From Paragordius varius (taxonomy: Eukaryota > Nematomorpha): a stretch of 64,000 nucleotides of DNA. The stretch is taken from NCBI GenBank assembly GCA_964247055.1, contig OZ176052.1:1984001-2048000 (forward strand), given 5' to 3'. The position numbers were made by a program, and so were the translations under genes. Shown in pieces: positions 10,205-43,376 of this stretch (positions are counted from its first letter, which is position 1; the number at the start of each line of letters is the position of its first letter). The notes below the pieces were generated by a model. The model was not told where the DNA came from. It was given only the letters and a program-made list of their open reading frames with translations, and did no database searches.

Positions 10205-13200
10205 GTTTCAAAAAATAAAAATTATTAGTATTTATATATAGTTAAAATATATTACATTTCATGTTATAATTATTCAATAAGTATTATAAAACATAAAATT
10301 TTTCAAAATTCATGTACATGATTAAGCATATTAAATTTTTATATATTATTGATTGTTAGATATAAATATCATAAAAAATATATCTTAAATATTAAGTATA
10401 TGTAGCCTGTTTTGTGAATGTCCACCATTCATATAAATGCTTATGTAAAATTAGATTTGCCATATATATACATGTAAATATCAAATATCCAACATTAAAT
10501 AAGCTGTATTATTATATTTATTAAACCTTTTTTTTAATTATCTACAATATAAAATAAAATTGTTTTTTTTAAACGAAATTGTTGTTTTTGATGTCTAGAA
10601 GTGAAATAATTTGCCATTCTAAAGTGGACAATAAATACTAAAAACAATTATTAATAATTCTACATATAATAACATTTAATTAGAGGCGTAGCTTGCACTG
10701 GTCCGTAATGGCCCCACATCTTTCATAAAACCCTTTGCATTTTTTTAAAAAAATTGAAATTTAAACCGTGAGGGGGACGAAATGGGCCCATCTTTAACAG
10801 AAACACACGAAAAAAAGCATAATTGAACCCCCTTTCTTTGAACAAGACGGCTTGCTTAGTAACAAATGTATCAGTAATTGATAAATAATAATCTTAATTT
10901 CTGTGCGAAATGTTCAACTTAGTTAAATATAAATGTTGTGGAAAAGCAGTATTCAGACTGCATTCGAATGCATGGCCCAACTAAAAATTTTTTTTTGGAA
11001 AATGGATTGCGTCCGAAAAAGAGTGGCAATCCTTGATAAAAAAAAATTGGGCGCAAAAGTTTACTATAAATTTTCATGCTGCATCGTTAGTATATAGCAT
11101 ATTACATATATAATCCACATTTATTTATAAGGCAAACATATATACATTAATTTCTGCATTTCTTTCCCATAATATCAATTTAAAGAATTTAATATAGGTA
11201 GCATTAAAGAAGCATACCATTTACAGTTCAAATTCACGTTTAAACAATTCAAATTCACCATTGAACAATTCAAATTCACCCTTAAACTATTCAAATTCAT
11301 CCTAAAATAAATTATATATTACCTATATTTTTTTATATTTTTAAAAAATGAATTTTCGTTTAAAATTAATATAATACTGAAAAAATAATAAACTATGCCA
11401 TAAGAATATATTTTTTATTAATGATGACTTATATTAGCCCGAAAACACATATTGTTTGAGGGTGAATTTGAATTGTAAATGGTATATATAATTTTTAAAG
11501 AAATTTATCATAAAATTAAGGTTGGTATTATTTTTATATCCGACACTTTGGTATTTAAAGCAAATATTTAAAGATAGATTCCATGAATGATCTGAACAGG
11601 CTAAGGTTATGAAATGTAGGCGCTTGAAGATAAAGCGGTGAGATATAATATATTAGGATTTGAAACAGTTGGTTAGATTAGTAAGATTAAAGGTGAATTT
11701 GATCAAGATTAAAGGTTTTGACCACCCATAAATATGTGATCTTTTAATGTATTATTTCCAATAACTTTTAAATACCTGTTTTTTGAAATATAATTAAATA
11801 TTTTAAGATCCTGCGCCCCTTCAACTATGGCGCCGGGTGCCTTAGCCCCCCAGTTAGGCCATTGTATTAAAACCCAATTTTACGTAAAAGTAGTAAGATA
11901 ATATTAAATTTTTATAAATATTTGTGTGACTGAGGTATTTGATATTGAATAATACATTAAATTATAAACGTATATAATATTTAAATTTAGCGAACAAAGA
12001 AAGCACTGGAACGGGAAGACATTTTATTTGCATTACTCCAATACGAAAACCTTTATTATTGTTTTTGGAAAATAGGTATCGTTTCCAACCCTTTTCTACC
12101 AAATTATTTTTAACGAAATATTTAGTTGCGTATTTTTTCGTAATATATTTACTAAAATTGTCATAAAAAATAGTTAAAGCTATTTATCTCACTATAACTC
12201 ATCCATTTTTAAATCTCTTGCCTTCAGGATAAACCATATAATCAAAAATTATTAATAATTTTTTGCTACTTATATAAACCATTCATAATCTTCGATTAAA
12301 CCCCAATATACTCTTTGAATTAATGAGATTATCACACATTAATTTACAATTTTTAAAAAAATTCAAGAAGCCTTTTACATCCATGTTTTCCACTATTACA
12401 AAAGAAGCTGTCATATTTATTAATAAATATTAAGGTATTCTGATCATTTTATATATCTAATCAAAAAATATTTTTAAAATTTTAACTTGGCACCGCTAAA
12501 ATTTCACTCTTAAACGATTAAAAATCGGTTAAGTTTCGAGTTAGGTAGAATTTTTATAATAACAAGAAAGCACCAAGATAAAAAATTAAAGGGGTTGTAT
12601 TCATTAACAAGGCTTAAATATTTTTAGTCATAAAAAACGTAGATTTTAATAATAATTTAAGCTTTGATAAAAATTGTAAATAAAATCATTTATTAACACA
12701 TATATTATTATCAGTTTGTGATGATTGAGTCAGAGGCAAAAAGTCAAAGTTTTGGTTGAGTAATCCATCGGTAATACTTGTTCTATCTAACATATGTATC
12801 TAATGATATATAATAACATTAATTTAAATAAATTATTTAAATAATATGATTAAATTTTACCATATAATATTGAAAAACTTTGAATTTTAAAATTTCTATT
12901 AATAATAATAAAAAAAGCAAAAAATTAATAGCACACTAATTATAATAATTAAAGTGTTGCCATGTAAGATTAAAAGCTAATAATAATTCTTATACGATCA
13001 GAATGCCACTGATAAATTATTATTACATAACATGAAATTTTGATTGGGTTATAATATTCTACATGATGAAATAATATAAAAGTTTGGTATGTAAGCGTTA
13101 AAATAAGAATAGTTAAAATCTTTCGGACATAACTTAATATCATACGCATGAAATTACAAATTCAATAAAGAAAACTAGTGTGATTAAAACCAATAGATTT

Positions 13201-13693
13201 TAGTTTTAACAGATAAATAATAACTTAATTAAAACGCTTCAAAACTGTCTGTGAATTTTTTTGTTATTGTGGTACCGGTTTATAACCCCGGAAAATTTTA
13301 TAAACAATTTAAAATAACTGTTACTCGACATAATCACTAAACCATTAGAGTTTCTCTCATGAGTGAGCGTTTCTAATATAGTTTTCAGTAAACACAAGAA
13401 ACTAAAGTTAATCAATTTTATGGGAAAAAATAAAATTTAAATGGGTTTAAAATAAATTAAACTAACATTTTTTCGTATGTATTCAATTAGCAGTATGTAT
13501 CTGTGCAACGGATTATGTTGGTCTAAAAATATTGAAAATAAAAATATTTAATTATAAAAATTATGGTAAGAAAATATTATGTGTATTTTATAAAAATTAT
13601 AAAATATATATTGGTGATTTCGATTATTTTAAAAACATAAAATTTGAAAAACGAAGGATTGTTAAAAATATTTTTTAACAGAATGATATAAAA
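10205..13693. other. Intergenic, AT-rich
   Basis: Holds a GC-richer fragment at about 10682-10800 (GAGGCGTAGC.., GGGGGACGAAATGGGCCC) and another at about 11815-11875, both probably remnants of one unidentified mobile element, and a TACCAT-type element at 11215-11484. No exons were recognised. Confidence 0.6.
11215..11484. mobile_element. TACCAT-type inverted-repeat element (CACCC subfamily)
   Basis: Starts TACCATTTACA and ends TGTAAATGGTA, with TA on both sides. The left subterminal part has four tandem copies of a 21-bp unit of the type CAATTCAAATTCACC + CTTGAA. The right part carries its inverse (GGGTGAATTTGAATTG). The core has AATAATAAACTATGCCATAA and ATATTAGCCCGAAAACACA, shared with the other copies. 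No transposase is present. Confidence 0.8.
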
Positions 13694-14255
13694 TTAACCT
13701 TCGGTGCCTAAATTGCCATTTTCAATGTTTGTGCTTTGATTGAAAAAAGAGCGGTAAAGCGAACCGGCTAAATCCTTGTCATTATTGCCGAGCAAGCCGA
13801 AATCATAATCAAAGTGTGACATTTGATAATGATTCCAAATTTCGTTTAAGCCTTCACGTTTTCGACGTCCTCTAACATGTAACTTACTTATTTTCTCATC
13901 AATATCCGTCATATACAGGAAAGATAAATTATATTTTATGTCTTTAATGGCACGTTCGGAAAGATCGGCATCTAGCGGCATTAGATCTTTGTTAGAGAGT
14001 CTCACATTCAGCATCCATAAATGCAAACCCACAATACTGGACCATGAGAATAAGGTGTCGGCCAGATATAGCTCTAAAATTTTATTTTAATTTTTTACCT
14101 TTAATGAATGTTTTATATGGCAAACTGCGAGTTACATGATTATATAAATTTTGGGATTGATTAGCCTAAAGTTAGTAATAAATTTATAAATAAACCTTTC
14201 CGAGCGAATTGGCAAAAAATGTCTTAATTTTTGGTAAAACATTATTTAAACTCAT
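13694..14255 (-). CDS. UQCC1: CBP3/UQCC1-like complex III assembly chaperone
   Basis: Three exons (14196-14255, 14099-14165, 13694-14073) encode 168 residues starting [17 protein letters not shown]. The core fits the ubiquinol-cytochrome c chaperone domain. [20 protein letters not shown] resembles the GLPDTFNSWFLITLLHVWM stretch of animal UQCC1, and the later FGLL...[14 protein letters not shown] resembles GILSDDHGLAAALWRTFFNR. UQCC1/CBP3 binds newly made cytochrome b in mitochondria. The protein is shorter than human UQCC1 (about 300 residues) and is mostly the domain itself. The introns are only 30 and 25 bp and are required for the frame. The start codon is 42 bp from that of the divergent DES1 gene, so the two probably share a promoter. 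The family call rests on recalled motif similarity. Confidence 0.7.
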
Positions 14256-14297
14256 AGCTATAAACCATGTGCTTGGCACATTTGTTTTTATGAGAGA
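14256..14297. promoter_or_regulatory. 42-bp spacer between divergent start codons, with a dyad
   Basis: This is all that separates the start codons of the CBP3-like gene (minus) and DES1 (plus). It contains a perfect 15-bp dyad, ATGTGC-TTG-GCACAT (14267-14281). A shared bidirectional promoter must overlap the 5' parts of both genes unless one has an upstream noncoding exon. Confidence 0.5.
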
Positions 14298-17200
14298 ATG
14301 TGGAAGAAAGTCACACGAACCGATTTCGAATGGGTTTATACGGATGAACCACATGCATCACGTAGGAAAGAAATATTAAGTATTTTTGATTTTTTCTTAC
14401 TTTTTTAGAAAAATATCCCGAAATCAAATCTTTGATGGGGAGTGATCCAATGTTAAAATATACGGCATTTGCCCTAATGATAGTGCAATTTATTTCATGT
14501 TTTGTGATAAGAGATTTACCATGGCCCTATGTTGTGGTGTTGGCATATTTTATTGGTGGGGTAATGCTATTTTATATTTTACTCTATTTTAAAGTTGATA
14601 TCAGGGCAAAAAATAAAACCGCTTTTAAGCGGTACAAAAAAATATCCGATTTGTTTTGATTTTCCTATATTTTTATGCTTTGAAAACCGGTTTAAAATTA
14701 ATTTTTGATCTTGGACTGTTGCCATAAAATGCTATCTCCGATAATATTTATACCATTACACTTCAAATTTACCCTTTAAATTCATAAAAATAAATTGTGT
14801 TTTCATTCATATTTGGTGATTATAAAGAACATTTTTCAAATCATTAAATAATACGTGTAATTTTTTTAACGCCATATTTTTGGACTCACAACAAAAACTT
14901 ATATTTAACATTAACACTGAAAAATTAACCAGACAAAATGATAAACAAAGGGTAATTTGTTCTAAAAGATTTTGAAATGAATGTTTATATATTATATTTA
15001 GACAATTAACCATTCATTAACGCTGGCAATCCATGAAATTTCTCATAATCTTGCATTTGGTCATGTAAAGCCTTGGAAGAATAGAATCTTTGAAATTTTT
15101 GTCAATTTGCCCATTATTATTCCCTATTCGGCCGCTTTCAAAAAATATCACATGGATCATCATAGATATCAGGTATACTTTTAATCATTGAAAAATTTTG
15201 GTTTTTTTATTTTATATGGATAATAACCTTATTAATCATACATTATTTAACAGTTTGACTTAATAGATATTGTAGTTAAATACATAAATAAACATTGATA
15301 AAAATAAAAAATGGATGTTTGATATAAAAATGAACAAAAAGATGAGAGAGGCAACGGTAAATTTGTAGATATTTTATTTAATTAACTTATTTTTTGCGAA
15401 AATGTCTAATAATCAAAAATATATTTATTTATAAACAATTTCTTTTTTATTATCAATCATTCTTTAATTTTATTTTTTTCAAGGGTGACGATTTGTTGGA
15501 CGTTGACATTCCATGTTATCTCGAAGCCAAATTATTTGATAGAACTGCCACGAAAGCTATTTGGTTGTTGTTTCAACCATTCTTTTATGCCCTTAGACCG
15601 GTTATAACCCGCCCCAAACCCATTACCCCGTTAGAATGGATTAATTTGTTTGTTCAGTTATCGTTTGATATTGGCGTTTATGCATGGTTTGGTCCTAAAG
15701 CCATGTTTTACTTGCTGGGAGGAAGTTTAATGTCTATGGGTATTCACCCAGTTGCTGGACACTTTATCAGTGAACATTATATGTTTGCCAAAGGGTATGA
15801 AACATACTCATACTATGGACCCCTGAATTGGATAACGTTTAATGTGGGGTAATAAAGAGTGTTTTAGTTGCAATTTTTTTGATCATAATTTTTTAGAATT
15901 TTAGTTTATAGGGGTAAATTGTCAAAAACAGTAAAAGAAAAACATGTTTTTTTGTGAAGCACATTTTTACAACTTGATATTATAAAATAACCTATTGTTT
16001 TGGGTTTCTTACAAAGGAGAGATGTAAATTGGTATCATACTCAATTATGTATTTGATGATTAACTTGTATAAGTTAGATAAAAAACCAGTTTATATAATA
16101 TATGGTTTTGTTAATTCATTTACTTTTTCCTGTTTTTAAAACTATTTTGTAATAAAAAATTTATAAGTTTCGCCATGTATTGCATTAATTATCATGTTTA
16201 TATATGAGTAAATGATGTGTAAAACTTTATTAATTATTAATCTTTTGTTTTAATTGTTGTGTGTTCATGTAAACATTGTCGTCTACCTTAGTTTGTTTTG
16301 TAAGGTCACAAAAAAATTGACTTGTATAAAATATGTAGAGATGTAATCTTTGTTTTGAGTTAATCTCTATAATAATTATTAAAATTATAAAATAACTGTT
16401 TAATCACAATCGTTAATAAATATTAAAATAAAATTATTTATTTTATTTGCAAAAATTAATTAGATATCATATGGAACACCATGATTTCCCCAGTGTTCCT
16501 GGCTCAAAATTACCAAAGGTTTTATTTTATTTTGAGTTTTTTGCTGAAATACGATAGATATTTTTTTGTTGAGTTAACAATGAAAGGTTGAAACTTTGCG
16601 CTTGTTTTAAAAATAGGGTATACGGACAAAAAAATTGTAATTATACAGACAAAAAGTAAAAATATAAAGAAAAATTTTTTTCTCAAAAGACAACCATATT
16701 TTTTTAAACCTAAATTTATCCTATAAAAATAATAACAATCGTAAAATATATACATTGATAGTAAAACAATGAGTTATATTTAAAAAAAATCAATATGTTA
16801 AAAGTATGGTTGTCTTTTAAAATTTTATATTTTTACATTTTGCCCGTATAATTTCAATTTTTACTGTAAAAATTGTTAAAAAATAGTTTTTAGGTTTAAT
16901 TCTTACCTCTATTATATTTTTTTCCTATAATATGTCAAAATTTTAAAAACGTCGCATGCATGCTCTTTTTCAATAATAATTGAATAAAACTATTTGTATA
17001 TACCATTTGCACTTCAAGAGTGTCTTGAACATTTCAATTTCCTTGAACGCTTCAAGCTGCTTGAAAACATTTCAAGTTGGTCCTTGAACACTTCAAGTTG
17101 GTCCCGCGACTTTTTTGTTTTTAACTTTTAGCAATCAAATCGTAAAATATTCATCTATTTTATCGTTTTAACCTATTTTCTATTAATTAACATGAATTTT

Positions 17201-18086
17201 ATATCAATAACAACTTTTAATCATTGAGAAACCGTATATCTTCTTTAATTTTTTTAAATAATTTTGGATATTAATAAGATATTAACACCTAATTAAAAAG
17301 TATATAAGTTTTCTGTATTATTTACAATTTTTCATTAAAAACATTTAAAAGGTAATAATTTTGTAAAATAGCAAAAAAATTAGTTTAAAATAAAAAAGGA
17401 TTTTTGAATAAAAATTTTTAAATAAATAAATATAGAAAAGTAGGTTAAAAAATAATAAAATAAAAAAATACATGCAAAAATTATGGTTAAATCAAAATTT
17501 AAAAACTTTAAGGACCTTGAAATGTCCAAGGACGAACTTGAAGTGTTCAAGGACACTTTCCAAGTGCAAATGGTATAGTAAAAAATTGTACAAAATTAAT
17601 TGTTTGTATCTTTAGGTCAAAGAAATAGCCAAAGAATATTATGACAATTTACCATGTCACACTTCATGGTGCAAAGTATTGTATGATTTTGTATTTGATC
17701 CCGATATTGGCCCATATGCAAGGGTAAGAAGGCCAACAGTTTTAAACAAAAAAACCACAACAAACAACGTTAGTTTTTGTGAACAGCCAATAACTCAAAA
17801 TGGAGATTTAGAATATTTTTTGCCAGCATCATCAGTACCATCCGATACCAAAGAAATCTGTAATGGAATTAATGTTGATGAAAATGACTTGAAATTGACA
17901 ACTTTAACACAAGCGCGGGTAGAAAATATTACCAAAAATCTTGCAACCCAAAAAACTGAAAATGAGCATATTAAAAATATTTCCAATGAACATTTGGATA
18001 AATTTGTAACTTTAACCAAAGAGAATATAGAAACCATAGCTAAATACGTAAATGTTTTAGCCCATGAGAAAAACAAGACTGAATAA
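14298..18086 (+). CDS. DEGS1: Sphingolipid delta-4 desaturase (dihydroceramide desaturase, DES1)
   Basis: Six exons (14298-14379, 14409-14560, 15002-15172, 15484-15848, 16464-16518, 17616-18086) encode 431 residues. The N-terminus [19 protein letters not shown] followed by [11 protein letters not shown] is typical of DES1. The enzyme sits in the ER membrane and puts the 4,5-trans double bond into dihydroceramide. All three di-iron histidine boxes are present: HEISH (89-93), HMDHH (128-132) and HMEHH (259-263). [20 protein letters not shown] and the hydrophobic segments also match. The family normally ends near PYSRMKR (about 320 residues). Here the frame runs on about 115 residues past PYARVRR into a Thr/Asn/Lys/Glu-rich tail. 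Introns are 29, 441, 311, 615 and 1097 bp. The last one holds a TACCAT element and a mariner-like MITE. A GGGTAAGA inside the last exon (near 17727) could act as an alternative donor before the tail. Confidence 0.93.
16620..16868. mobile_element. Tc1/mariner-like MITE (CAGT type) in DES1 intron 5
   Basis: The right end reads CGTATAATTTCAATTTTTACTGTA. The eroded left end has TATACGGACAAAA and ATTATACAGACAAAAAG. Internal AAAGACAACCATATTTTTTTAAACCT and its inverse TATGGTTGTCTTT are shared with the copies at 51168 and 24601. It is non-autonomous. Confidence 0.65.
17001..17575. mobile_element. TACCAT-type inverted-repeat element (CTTCAAG subfamily)
   Basis: Begins TACCATTTGCACTTCAAG and ends CTTTCCAAGTGCAAATGGTA, flanked by TA. 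Subterminal tandem units are of the type CCTTGAACACTTCAAGTTGG, with inverse copies GACGAACTTGAAGTG at the right. It shares its outer bases with the CACCC subfamily but has a different repeat unit and a different AT-rich core. It lies wholly within DES1 intron 5. Confidence 0.8.
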
Positions 18087-18279
18087 TATACACGTATTTG
18101 ATATTTGGTTATACGGTGGTACATTCTAAAATCTTATTTATTTAAACAATCCCCAAAAAGCAACTTGTTTTTATACACTAATTTTTCATATTTTTTTATA
18201 AATGTAAAATTTTGATACTTTCATTGTCTAGTGATATATACAATACCAAAAGCAATTATATGAAAAAATGTTTTTCTTG

Positions 18280-18317
<38 letters not shown>

Positions 18318-18547
18318 TATATTTTCAATATTATATTTAGTTATATTTGAATGCTTTTTATTATATGTTTCAATAGATAATTTGCATTGCACGCCTCGAA
18401 ACTATTTATAAAACAACTCTCAACCTTATTATTTTTGTCTCAAATATCCGGATGTAAATATATAAATATATAAAACATTATTTTGTGATTTATTTATAAA
18501 CACCAAAAAGAAACGATATTGCTTTTGTGATAATATTTTTGTCTGTC

Positions 18548-18551
<4 letters not shown>

Positions 18552-18590
<39 letters not shown>
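18552..18590. repeat. TA microsatellite
   Basis: About 19 uninterrupted TA/AT dinucleotides. Tyr/Ile-rich open frames across it are translations of the repeat. Confidence 0.95.
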
Positions 18591-18592
<2 letters not shown>

Positions 18593-18750
18593 TTGTTTCT
18601 CAATAAATGTTTTTATATGTATAAAATCTTCCATCAAATTAATTATCTCGTTGTCGGATATAAATTTAACCTTCAAAAATATAAATTAATACGGTCTTAC
18701 AGCTTTTTTATTTTGAACGGACTGTTTTACAAAAACATTGATAAGTATTA

Positions 18751-19021
18751 TACCATTAACAGATCTAATTCACAGTTGAACAATTCATATTCACCCTATT
18801 ATATAGTTATGAGTTTTTTAAGATTAATTACATATATTTTTTTATTGTTAAAAATGAAATTTTGTTTGTGATTTAAGTAATACTAAAAAATAATTAACTA
18901 TGCCATAAAGGTATATTTCATATTAATAATTAGTTATATAAACCCAAAAACACATTTCATTTGATTTGAATTATTAGAGGGTGATTTTGAATTGTTCGAG
19001 GGCGAATTATTGTAAATGGTA
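18751..19021. mobile_element. TACCAT-type inverted-repeat element (CACCC subfamily), eroded
   Basis: TACCATTAACAG at the left and TTGTAAATGGTA at the right, with subterminal GAACAATTCATATTCACCC and GGGTGATTTTGAATTGTTCG. The core contains AACTATGCCATAA and is shared with 11215-11484. Confidence 0.75.
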
Positions 19022-19498
19022 TATTAAAAAATTTTTTAAATTAATTTTCTGAGTTAATCGCTATTTTAAGATATTAGGTAAATGTTTGGAAAGATAAAAA
19101 GTTAATTCGTTTTTAAGACATAAGAACAAGTATTTATAAAATATACTGTTAATTTACTTCAATTCGTTCATAACTGCGGAATCAATGGGTCAAATTATAA
19201 ATATTATTGTTATTAATTTCTAAAAATCCAATATTTAAATTTTAAAAATATCTATCATTTCTCAGTGTAAATCACTTTTCAAAATTATCCTTTATATATC
19301 TCAAATATTTATACAGTGCATATTGGCATAAATATTTAAAGTAATGTAAAATATGACATAATAATTAAAATAGGTATATTCATCATGATAATATTACATA
19401 AATCACATATTGCAATGTACTGAGTTTTATTAAATCTTTAACCCGACACATTGTTTGGTTCAAAAACACAAAATCACCTTGAAAGATGTCCAGTAAAT

Positions 19499-19780
19499 GA
19501 AATTATACCGACAAAACGTGTAATTTAGCAGACAAATATTTTTTTTGAAAAATGCAACCATGTTTTTAAACCTTATTTTTTATTAATATAACATAGAGTT
19601 TTGGATTGCAATATAAAAAATAGATATGTAAATTGATATAACAAACTATATTTAGCTATTTCAAAGTTATAATATCATAAATGATTTTCTATAAACAAAG
19701 ATGTCTTTATATATGATATATGTAAAAAATGTTTATCATTATTTAGTTTTACGTTGTTTTGACTTTATAATTTCAATTTA
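19499..19780. mobile_element. Mariner-like MITE, eroded
   Basis: Left GAAATTATACCGACAAAACG and GCAGACAAATATTTTTTT..GCAACCATGTTTTTAAACC. Right TTTTACGTTGTTTTGACTTTATAATTTCAATTT. These match the CAGT-type MITE ends seen at 51168-51463. Confidence 0.6.
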
Positions 19781-19811
19781 AACTCCCGATAAATAAAAAA
19801 AATCCTCCAAA

Positions 19812-40726
<20,915 letters not shown>

Positions 40727-42114
40727 CTATAATATTAAATACATGTTTATACCATTTTCACAATAAAATAAAGAATAAAGTTGTGTTAAAATGACAATAT
40801 AAAATCCTATCGTTTTCATCTCGACAAACCATTAATTTCAAGTGATATCAAAACACGTTTGAAACGAATGTTTTATTTTCATATGATAATCGTATGAAGA
40901 TTTTATATACAATGATTAAGCTTTAACAGATTGTATAAGGGCACATTAATTGAAATCAACGGAATCAAAAACATCTAAATTAGCCCAAAAAAGACTATTA
41001 CCATATATTATTTCATACAGCTTGCAATAGTTTTCATGGAGTCCACTTAAATCACTCTAAATTTTACTGGAATGGGATTAAAAAAATTTATTATTGCTAA
41101 GCTCAATACACAAAATTGAGTGTATAAAAATATACTGATGAATTTATTTTGATTGATAAAGTAGGATTATCATGGTATAGGTTTTAAGAATTATGAGTAA
41201 TAAAAAGCTTTCAAAACTTTTAACTGCTCCAGATAAGAAACCAAAATTTGCTCACATTACAAATAATTTTTTTTTGCAGAAAGATAAATATTTGATTCGA
41301 AATTCCTTAAATTTATCATACATTCTCTGTGATAGCGGAACAATATTTCTATAAAATTTTTAATTCTAAATGTAGGCGATAGTCTCAAATTTTTTAATCC
41401 GATGGGCATGATTTTTTAAAATTAACGCAAAAAGGACGAGACTGTGTGCACTCTGTAAATATAGCAGAGAAATTAAAAATTGTTTATAAGTTCAGTTTAG
41501 TAATATGGATTTCAAAAAGCGACATCGCATGACATTGAGATGTGTTGTGTGCGACCCATGAAAAATATGGGAATCTCTCAAATAAGAAAATTCCAAATTT
41601 TTCAAAGATATTGTAATTAAAAAATAAATCTCTTTATATTCATATTTTTATAATTTCTGTATGTCGTTCTCATTTTGGCAATGATTTAGAAAAAATTGGC
41701 TAAATAATTGAAATAAAGCGCCCCTATTTTTTATAGTTTTATATTTAATATCTAATAAAATATCTATGGCCCATGTGTTTTTAATGCGCCCCTAAAAGCC
41801 ATTTTTTAGGACACACCTGTTTTAATATAGAATAATGTCATTAATTTGAAAACCTATACTGCTTTCAAAATATTTTGGAAAATTTTTTTGTTTATTTAAG
41901 CGTTTGAAATACACTTTTTATAAATCAATGCCGCTGTCATTAAAGATGTCCATCAATATAATATAGTATTAAACAAGATAAAAGCATTGGTATCTAGTAA
42001 TATAGTACAAAATCGAGGGTATAAATAAGTATATTGATGAAATATATAATAGAAATTTATAAGGATTACTATTTTGTTATTGGTTTTGGCACTTATTTGT
42101 GAAACACTTAAATA

Positions 42115-43110
42115 AACACCTTCATTTCAGTCCTTCAATTCTTGTGGTGGTCTGACCTGTTTAAAATTATATACTTCAAAATATATGAAAAAACTTAAAT
42201 GGCAAAAGTTGGCACCTATATAACATTAATGAACCGAAATTTAAATAAAATCATATAAATACTTGATATTATTTATTTTAATGTTTATATCAATGTTAGA
42301 GATCATTCAAATAAAAATTAGTTTTAATATTAAAAACACCTGATATTTTGATAATTGTAAAATAAATGGCGTCCAAGTAGTATGATATAAAACTTTTTTT
42401 TAAAGTAAATTTTATTTAGATTTGGCTTATTTATATATTCATTAGGATAGAAGCATAATTGGGACTGTTTTCAGTATTTTTTAAAAAATACTAACTTGAA
42501 CACTTGGACAACATATTCATTTCAGTCCTTAGATTAAAATTGGGGTAGGTGGATACGCAAGGCCTGTTTAATAAATATTTTAATTATGGAAGGAATCAAA
42601 ACCATGGCAAAATTTTGCTTATATAACATTAAAAAACCTAAATATATCAAAAATTATATTCAAAAATACTTGATATCACTTATTTTGAGGTAAAACCGAA
42701 AGGTAAAAATTTCGTCAACCTGACATGTTTGAAATGGTAAAATTAATAAATTATACAAAATAAACTGCTTTTTCTATTTCTATCTATGTTCGAAGTAATT
42801 TAAATAAAAAATTAGCTTTTATTAAACCCCTTAAAATTAAATAAAGACGATTTTTTGCAAAATAAAAATGGCCTCGAAGTAGATTGACATGGAACTTTTT
42901 TTAAAATTTTATTTAGATATTTTGGCATATTTATATAATTTTTATTAGGGTAGAAGCATAAATATAAATTAGGACGGTTCCTTTCAGTAGTTTTTTTAAA
43001 ATCCTAGCTTAAATTTAGTCTGGTGTATTTAGATACCCAAATTTGAATCGAATTGTTAAATAAGTCTGGGGTTAATAGATACCCTAATTTTAATCGAAGT
43101 GTCAAACCAC
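42115..43110 (+). repeat. Dispersed repeat family D, two tandem copies
   Basis: A diverged copy (about 42115-42500) is followed directly by a better one (about 42520-43110). Both start TTCAGTCCTT and contain AACATTAA.GAACC/AACC, TACTTGATAT and AAATGGC.TC.AAGTAG. The better copy matches 8640-9240 over about 600 bp, ending with GTATTTAGATACCC. Confidence 0.75.
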
Positions 43111-43204
43111 TTATATATATTTTTCGTTTTAACAAAAAAATATTTTTCTTTTATTTGATACGCAATTTATTAGCTAGAAATATATATACTTTTCAAGCCA
43201 TTTC

Positions 43205-43376
43205 TAAAACTTTTTATTCAATGTAGTTAGAAGAAAATTATACGATAGGTAAAAATTTGTCCCGAATTAGCTCCATGTTTCCGTATGTCTGTTGAAACTG
43301 AAAATGGCTAACAGACCACAACCTCGGCTTCAGATACGGAACCGAAAAATAGCGCTGGAAAAGGTTCTGAAAGGAC
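43205..43376 (+). pseudogene. Duplicated, broken copy of one P4-ATPase exon with its intron edge
   Basis: Matches the reverse complement of about 59520-59660. It has the intron end (AATTATACGATAG), then the exon start with GTATGTCTGTTGAAACTGAA and CAGACCACAACCTCGGCTTC, up to GGAAAAGGTTCTGAAAGG. It includes intron sequence, so it is a DNA-level duplication, not a processed copy. The aligned frame has TAA where the exon has GGT (after GAAAATGGC). It lies 4 kb past the 3' end of the parent gene and points the other way. Confidence 0.85.

Larger units (their letters stand above)
18087..19811. other. Intergenic between convergent DES1 and SEL1L ends
   Basis: Contains two long TA microsatellites (about 18284-18313 and 18552-18590), a TACCAT-type element (18751-19021) and a mariner-like MITE (about 19499-19780). 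Both gene 3' ends must fall here. No further gene is visible. Confidence 0.7.

Noticed and set aside
18494-18871. Tyr/Ile-rich open frames on both strands
   Set aside because: They read through a TA microsatellite.
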